This document shows, piece after piece, positions 4,239 through 5,001 of a stretch of 5,001 nucleotides of DNA. This stretch comes from Spartobacteria bacterium (lineage in GTDB: Bacteria; Verrucomicrobiota; Verrucomicrobiia; Chthoniobacterales; UBA10450). The stretch covers positions 1-5,001 of the forward strand of contig JAJPJU010000039.1 in the NCBI GenBank assembly GCA_021324035.1, read 5' to 3'. Position numbers and translations under genes: made by a program. Positions within the stretch are counted from its first letter, which is position 1, and the number at the start of each line of letters is the position of its first letter. The notes under the pieces are model-generated. The model ran no database searches. It saw only the letters and a program-made list of their open reading frames with translations, and was not told where the DNA came from.

Positions 4239-5001
4239 ATGAGTTCAGCTGAATTGCCGGCCCCGTTAGCTGACAGCGGATCCGCCAGCCATTTGCCGGT
4301 GAGATCGCGGAAAGGAATTTGGTCCGACGTCATCGCAATCATTCTGCTCCTGGCTGTGATCGCGACGAGTTGGTGTTACGCCAATTCGATGTGGACCCGA
4401 AGCGATTGGCAGCTGCCGACTACTTATGCAGGTCCTTATGCCGGAAGAGACCAATCCGACATTCTTGTTTATGCGGCTTTTGTGCGAGCAGCGAGGGACG
4501 GCCATTTCGCGCCGTTTACTTCGAAATTTGTTCCGGAGCTGGGCGCGCCGTATGAGGCAGATTGGAACGACTGGCCTTATCTGGAGTATGTCCCGCTTTA
4601 TCTGATCGGCGTGTTGGCTCGCGGCGTCGGAATTTTTACCGCGCTCAACCTGACCCTTCTCACCTGGCATTTGCTTTCCGGTCTTTCTTTTTATTGCGTC
4701 GCGCGATACCGGAAGGTCGGCATTCTTTGGTCGTTTGCCGGCGCGCTCGCCTTTGGATTGGCCTCGTTCATCTTTTCCCAATCACCGGACCATCCAATGG
4801 TGGCCTTGTGCTGGCACGTGCCGCTGTTTCTTGTGGTATGGAGTTGGTTGACCGACGAATCGGGAATTCCGTTCAACTCGAAGCGTTTCTGGTTTGCCGT
4901 CGCGCTCAGTTTTTTAACCGGCCTACTGAATCCATATTATTCGGTCACTTTTTGTCAGATCGTTTTGTTCACGGCTGCGGCGATGTGGATTCGCACCGGC
5001 A
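4239..5001 (+). CDS. Polytopic membrane protein, GT-C-like glycosyltransferase or sugar translocase (3' partial)
   Basis: The frame is open from ATG 4239 to the window edge, giving 254 residues of a longer protein. A cytoplasmic, polar N-terminus of about 27 residues leads into hydrophobic segments at roughly 28-47, 117-135, 138-155, 160-180, 187-204, 214-230 and 236-251. The large first extracytoplasmic loop (about 48-116) holds G-R-D71-Q-S-D-I-L-V-Y-A-A-F-V-R-A-A-R-D-G and later L-G-A-P-Y-E-A-D-W-N-D-W-P. An acidic residue in this loop is the usual catalytic base of GT-C enzymes that use polyprenyl-phosphate sugars; D71 or D74 is the inferred candidate. The loop-then-helices layout, with a G-A-P-x(n)-D-x-P element and a later Q-S-P-D-H-P, resembles bacterial sugar translocase / phosphoglycerol-transferase-like membrane proteins. 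Similarity is judged by eye, so the function is tentative. Composition is coding-like throughout, and the long minus-strand frame opposite it is a shadow. No Shine-Dalgarno sequence is visible; a hairpin occupies that position. Confidence 0.8.
   Translation, partial: MSSAELPAPLADSGSASHLPVRSRKGIWSDVIAIILLLAVIATSWCYANSMWTRSDWQLPTTYAGPYAGRDQSDILVYAAFVRAARDGHFAPFTSKFVPELGAPYEADWNDWPYLEYVPLYLIGVLARGVGIFTALNLTLLTWHLLSGLSFYCVARYRKVGILWSFAGALAFGLASFIFSQSPDHPMVALCWHVPLFLVVWSWLTDESGIPFNSKRFWFAVALSFLTGLLNPYYSVTFCQIVLFTAAAMWIRTG

Noticed and set aside
4266..4781. Minus-strand open frame (171 codons) opposite the GT-C-like gene
   Set aside because: Its translation is Arg/Lys/Ser-rich without a domain, while the plus strand encodes regular hydrophobic helices with normal loops. 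It is a shadow.

Overview
The window most resembles soil Verrucomicrobia (Chthoniobacterales, such as the Udaeobacter group) or a similar soil lineage. Four things suggest this. There is a secreted protein with a very long Pro-Thr linker and a C-terminal dockerin-like domain. There is a signal-peptide protein carrying six TPRs of the 'GDxxGAIADYxKAIEINPK' type. Shine-Dalgarno sequences are weak or absent. A large GT-C-like membrane protein is also present. This placement rests on recognising protein style, not on a marker gene, and should be treated as tentative.

Layout from left to right. (1) Bases 1-783, plus strand: the C-terminal 260 codons of a secreted protein whose N-terminus lies outside the window. 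It has a Thr-Pro repeat linker, a beta-rich domain and a two-loop dockerin-type calcium-binding module. (2) Bases 792-2126, minus strand: a 444-residue exported TPR protein, convergent with (1). Only eight bases separate the two stop codons, and a 14-bp perfect palindrome spans the junction. (3) Bases 2127-2458: a lower-G+C intergenic region with no convincing gene but some inverted-repeat structure. (4) Bases 2459-3533, plus strand: a two-gene operon of a GNAT acetyltransferase and a dihydrofolate-reductase-fold (RibD C-terminal-like) reductase, overlapping by 11 bases. (5) Bases 3577-3624: an imperfect hairpin with a 10-bp outer stem, between convergent genes. (6) Bases 3662-3928, minus strand: a small membrane-anchored or secreted Pro/Ala-rich protein of unknown role. 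(7) Bases 3932-4238: an intergenic region ending in a perfect GC-rich hairpin close to the next start codon. (8) Base 4239 to the window edge, plus strand: the N-terminal 254 codons of a polytopic membrane protein that looks like a GT-C-fold glycosyltransferase or sugar translocase.

The genes do not form one obvious pathway. The GNAT and reductase genes are almost certainly co-transcribed and probably translationally coupled. By hand count the GNAT gene is about 46% G+C, visibly lower than neighbouring genes (roughly 57-60% in sampled lines), so this pair may have been acquired. The other genes are envelope or secretion functions placed next to each other without sign of a shared operon. I see no RNA genes, CRISPR array, transposase, integrase or clear defence system. 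The more unusual signals are the non-coding structures and the possible mobile history of the GNAT/reductase pair.
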